DNA of 7,551 nucleotides, from NCBI GenBank assembly GCA_045578245.1, contig JAZNJX010000110.1, positions 1-7,551 on the forward strand, written 5' to 3'. This DNA is from Fimenecus sp045578245. Lineage in GTDB: Bacteria > Bacillota > Clostridia > Oscillospirales > Acutalibacteraceae. The notes under the pieces are model-generated. The model ran no database searches. It had not been told where the DNA came from and saw only the letters and a program-made list of their open reading frames with translations. This document shows, one piece after another, positions 5,938-7,551 of the stretch. The number at the start of each line of letters is the position of its first letter. Position 1 is the first letter of the stretch. A program made the position numbers and the translations under genes.

Positions 5938-7082
5938 TGTCAGATATTATGAGAACAAAGGAATACTTTCTTAAAATGATTGCTGCAATTCTATGTGAGC
6001 AATCTATTCCCTTATGTCCCGAAGATGTTGATTCATCTCAGCTGTGTAAACTCGCTTCAAAAAATGCTGTTCAAGGTTTCTTGTATCTTGCCATTAAAAA
6101 TGGCAGTGTAACTGTACCTGCTTCTATCGAAGCATCATTCAAGCAAGTATATATGACAAATCTTATGAGAGACGTAACTCAGTCAGATGAAAGAGAGAAT
6201 ATTCGTAAGCGTTTCTCTGATGAAAGCATTGACTTTATGTTTCTTAAGGGTTCACATCTTAAAGAATTATATCCTGCACCTGAGATACGCTATATGGTAG
6301 ATATGGATGTACTTGTGCATGAAAAAGACCTAAAGAAAGGACAGGAAATACTTCTTTCTCAAGGTTTTGAGCAGATAATGAATAACGGTAAAGACATTGT
6401 TTTTGCTCAAAAGCCATTTCTTACCATTGAACTTCATCAAATGCTTTTTGTTGAAGAATACTTTATGCATGATTACTTTACGGATACTTGGAAACGTGCT
6501 GAAAAAGTTAGCAAACATGAATACAAAATGTCCACAAATGACTTATATGTTTATGTTCTTGCTCACCTTGCTGAACACTATCTTGAAGCAGGTTCTTGTT
6601 TTAGACCTATGATGGATTTATTCCTTATGGAGAGGAAATTAAGTGAGAATCTTGATTTTAACTATATAAACAAACAATTTGAAGCACTTGGCATTGAAAA
6701 ATTCGCTTTAAAAATCAGGAAACTGTACAAATGTATGTTTGATGGTGGCGAATATAATGATGACCTTATAACTATGGAAAATTATATTGTTTTGGGTGCA
6801 CCTGTGAAAAATGCTGACGAAGTAGCTCGAGCTGCATTTACAAAAAAAACTAAAGGTAAACGCTTAATTGAAACGATTTTTCCATCACTCAAGCATATGA
6901 AACTCCGATATTCAATTCTTGAAAAACTACCAATATTATTACCAGTTTTTTGGATTGTGCGTATTTGCCAATATATTTTTTCAAATAATGAAAGGTCTAA
7001 AATCAAATACAATAAAATCTCAAACGTAGATGAAAAAAGCACGGAAATTATGCGTGATATATTTGAAAAATCAGGATTTTAA
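5937..7082 (+). CDS. Nucleotidyltransferase family protein (PF14907-like, pol-beta fold)
   Basis: 381 residues. An N-terminal helical region (1-95) leads to FMFLKGSHLKELY (100-112), then RYMVDMDVLV (118-127), with Asp122 and Asp124 as the DxD metal-binding pair. A GFEQ turn and TIELHQMLF (163-171) follow. These are in the order typical of the 'uncharacterised nucleotidyltransferase' family (NTP_transf_5). The C-terminal half is helical, with an LAHLAEHYLEAG...RPMMDLF segment usual for the family. Relatives occur in peptide and lasso-peptide loci, where one has been reported to add sugars to a phosphorylated peptide; the role here is unknown. The ATG overlaps the upstream TAA by one base (TAATG), and AAGGAA lies 10 bases upstream. 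A second ATG at 5949 is a possible alternative start. Pairing with the peptidase suggests a common peptide or protein substrate. Confidence 0.8.
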   Translation: MSDIMRTKEYFLKMIAAILCEQSIPLCPEDVDSSQLCKLASKNAVQGFLYLAIKNGSVTVPASIEASFKQVYMTNLMRDVTQSDERENIRKRFSDESIDFMFLKGSHLKELYPAPEIRYMVDMDVLVHEKDLKKGQEILLSQGFEQIMNNGKDIVFAQKPFLTIELHQMLFVEEYFMHDYFTDTWKRAEKVSKHEYKMSTNDLYVYVLAHLAEHYLEAGSCFRPMMDLFLMERKLSENLDFNYINKQFEALGIEKFALKIRKLYKCMFDGGEYNDDLITMENYIVLGAPVKNADEVARAAFTKKTKGKRLIETIFPSLKHMKLRYSILEKLPILLPVFWIVRICQYIFSNNERSKIKYNKISNVDEKSTEIMRDIFEKSGF

Positions 7083-7131
7083 GCATAAATAAAGCCTACC
7101 ATATGGGGTCTCTCAATTAGGGATTTAACAG

Positions 7132-7238
7132 CCTTAAATCAATGACTTTGGCACAGAACTTCGTTAAAATGCTTGAAATCCGCTAGGATTCCTTCGCATT
7201 TATGCCTTGTTCTGCACTCAAACTTATAAGATTTAAGG
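7132..7238 (+). ncRNA. Long branched hairpin (arm B) of the structured element, candidate ncRNA or 3' UTR fold
   Basis: Four consecutive helices nest on one axis: 7132-7140 with 7230-7238 (9 bp), TTTG/CAAA (7147-7150, 7219-7222), CAGAAC/GTTCTG (7154-7159, 7209-7214), AAATGC/GCATTT (7167-7172, 7196-7201), capped by AATCC-GCTA-GGATT (7177-7190). The helices are separated by internal loops, as in a structured RNA rather than a simple palindrome. No matching known RNA family is recognised. It has no clear promoter of its own, so it is more likely the 3' part of the upstream operon's transcript. Confidence 0.45.
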
Positions 7239-7284
7239 TGCGAAGCAGTTTTAATCCATATATTTTTCGTTTAGACAAAATGAC

Positions 7285-7321
7285 AAAAACCTCGCAAGGC
7301 TGACGCCTTGTGAGGTTTTTT
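7285..7321 (+). terminator. Strong Rho-independent terminator, likely bidirectional
   Basis: AAAAACCTCGCAAGGC (7285-7300), loop TGAC, GCCTTGTGAGGTTTTT (7305-7320): 16 pairs with one G-U, ending in six Ts. On the plus strand it ends the peptidase/nucleotidyltransferase transcript about 200 bases past the stop codon. The A run on the 5' arm gives a T tract on the minus strand too, so it can also serve the M28 peptidase gene. It forms the tip of arm C in the larger element. Confidence 0.9.
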
Positions 7322-7411
7322 CGTGAAGTATTAACGGAAAGTATAGGATTAAAACCTATTAAATCCCTTATTTACGCTCCCCTTTCATAGGAGAGTTTAA
7401 TTGTTATAAAA

Positions 7412-7551
7412 TTACTGTTTTGCGCCGTTATCAAACATTTCAAGAACTTTAACACTTGCTGCGAAACAATCTGCAAGACACTCTTTATTGAGTTTTTCAG
7501 GTGTATCAAGGCGTGTATGATAAAAATCAGGAAGAGCGTGGTTAAGAGCTG
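7412..7551 (-). CDS. C-terminal fragment of an M28-family metallopeptidase
   Basis: This minus-strand frame enters from the right edge and gives 45 residues before the TAA at 7412-7414. The visible tail reads ALNHALPDFYHTRLDTPEKL, continues NKECLADCFAASVKVLEMFD, and ends NGAKQ. The YHT.LDT.EKLN arrangement, followed by a helix, matches the C-terminal end of M28 (aminopeptidase Y/glutamate carboxypeptidase-like) zinc peptidases, where this His is a conserved metal or active-site residue. The rest of the zinc site and any signal peptide lie beyond the window. It is transcribed convergently toward the nucleotidyltransferase operon. A CTCTCC/GGGGAG hairpin lies just past its stop (minus strand), but without a T run, so the shared terminator at 7285-7321 is its probable end. 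Confidence 0.65.
   Translation of the reverse strand, partial: ALNHALPDFYHTRLDTPEKLNKECLADCFAASVKVLEMFDNGAKQ

Larger units (their letters stand above)
7095..7391 (+). repeat. 297-bp nested inverted-repeat element, structured RNA or MITE-like
   Basis: This gene-free stretch is almost fully accounted for by mutually compatible inverted repeats. Outer arms: CCTA/TAGG (7095-7098, 7388-7391), GGGG/CCCC (7105-7108, 7379-7382), a 6-by-6 spacer, then AATTAGGGATTTAA with TTAAATCCCTTATT (7115-7128, 7359-7372; 13 of 14 pair). Inside lie two arms. Arm B (7132-7238) is closed by CCTTAAATC/GATTTAAGG. Arm C (7248-7355) is closed by 14 pairs with one bulged A (7248-7262, 7342-7355) and carries the terminator hairpin. 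The whole would fold as a three-way junction. It starts 13 bases after the nucleotidyltransferase stop. G-U wobbles at 7294/7311 and 7131/7239 would be C-A mismatches on the other strand, favouring plus-strand RNA. No convincing target duplication or transposase is visible. Confidence 0.7.

Noticed and set aside
7063..7091. TTGAAA plus TAAATA as a dedicated promoter for the structured element
   Set aside because: The -10 matches only 3 of 6 bases at the right spacing and lies across the end of a coding region. Readthrough from the operon explains transcription better.
7142..7186. 14-codon ORF in arm B of the structured element (ATG to TAG)
   Set aside because: No ribosome binding site, and the sequence is fully explained by base-paired arms.
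7202..7303. 33-codon ORF running from arm B into the terminator hairpin; considered as a peptide precursor for the upstream peptidase pair
   Set aside because: No Shine-Dalgarno sequence before the ATG, it stops inside the terminator loop, and it has no leader/core organisation or compositional signature.
7078..7400. TTTAA at 7078-7082 and 7396-7400 as a target-site duplication flanking the inverted-repeat element
   Set aside because: Five AT-only bases are expected by chance here, and they do not abut the ends of the repeat arms on the left side (12 bases of unpaired sequence intervene).
1..7551. CRISPR arrays, tRNA or rRNA genes, insertion-sequence transposases
   Set aside because: No regularly spaced direct repeats, no tRNA-like cloverleaf with T-loop motif, and no transposase or integrase coding frame was seen on either strand.

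Overview
The window is AT-rich, gene-dense Gram-positive-type DNA. Short intergenic gaps, strong AGGAGG-type ribosome binding sites, extended -10 promoters, GC-stem/T-tract terminators and the protein families all suggest a gut or rumen Clostridia genome (Oscillospiraceae/Ruminococcaceae-like). That taxonomic reading is an inference from style; no rRNA or marker gene is present.

Layout. Positions 1-1409 (+) hold the 3' end of a probable ApgM-type phosphomutase/homoserine-kinase-like gene, then a complete O-acetylhomoserine sulfhydrylase (metY). They are 5 bp apart and form the end of an aspartate-to-methionine/threonine operon, closed by a perfect-palindrome terminator at 1416-1444. Positions 1443-2841 (-) hold two genes. 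One is a solitary membrane-anchored XRE-type regulator with a symmetric operator-like dyad at its own promoter. The other is a divergent PAP2 (YuiD/DUF212-like) membrane protein with its own terminator. Positions 3007-4534 (+) are a self-contained uracil/xanthine permease unit: extended -10 promoter, gene starting at 3070, terminator. Positions 4516-5431 (+) are a DMT/EamA transporter whose promoter is embedded in the preceding terminator. Positions 5428-7082 (+) are a two-gene operon behind a near-consensus promoter: an unanchored S26-like Ser/His peptidase and a PF14907-type nucleotidyltransferase, overlapping by one base. Positions 7095-7391 contain no gene but hold an elaborate nested inverted-repeat element that folds as a closing stem carrying two arms, one of which contains a strong terminator hairpin. 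Positions 7412-7551 (-) are the C-terminal end of a probable M28 metallopeptidase.

Most of the window is ordinary housekeeping: sulfur amino-acid synthesis, nucleobase uptake, metabolite transport and lipid-phosphatase-like functions. Three parts deserve a second look. The first is the 297-bp structured element downstream of the nucleotidyltransferase, either a structured RNA or a MITE-like repeat. The second is the peptidase/nucleotidyltransferase pair, whose families are known from peptide-modification loci but which here has no visible precursor peptide. The third is the membrane-tethered regulator with no obvious target except itself.
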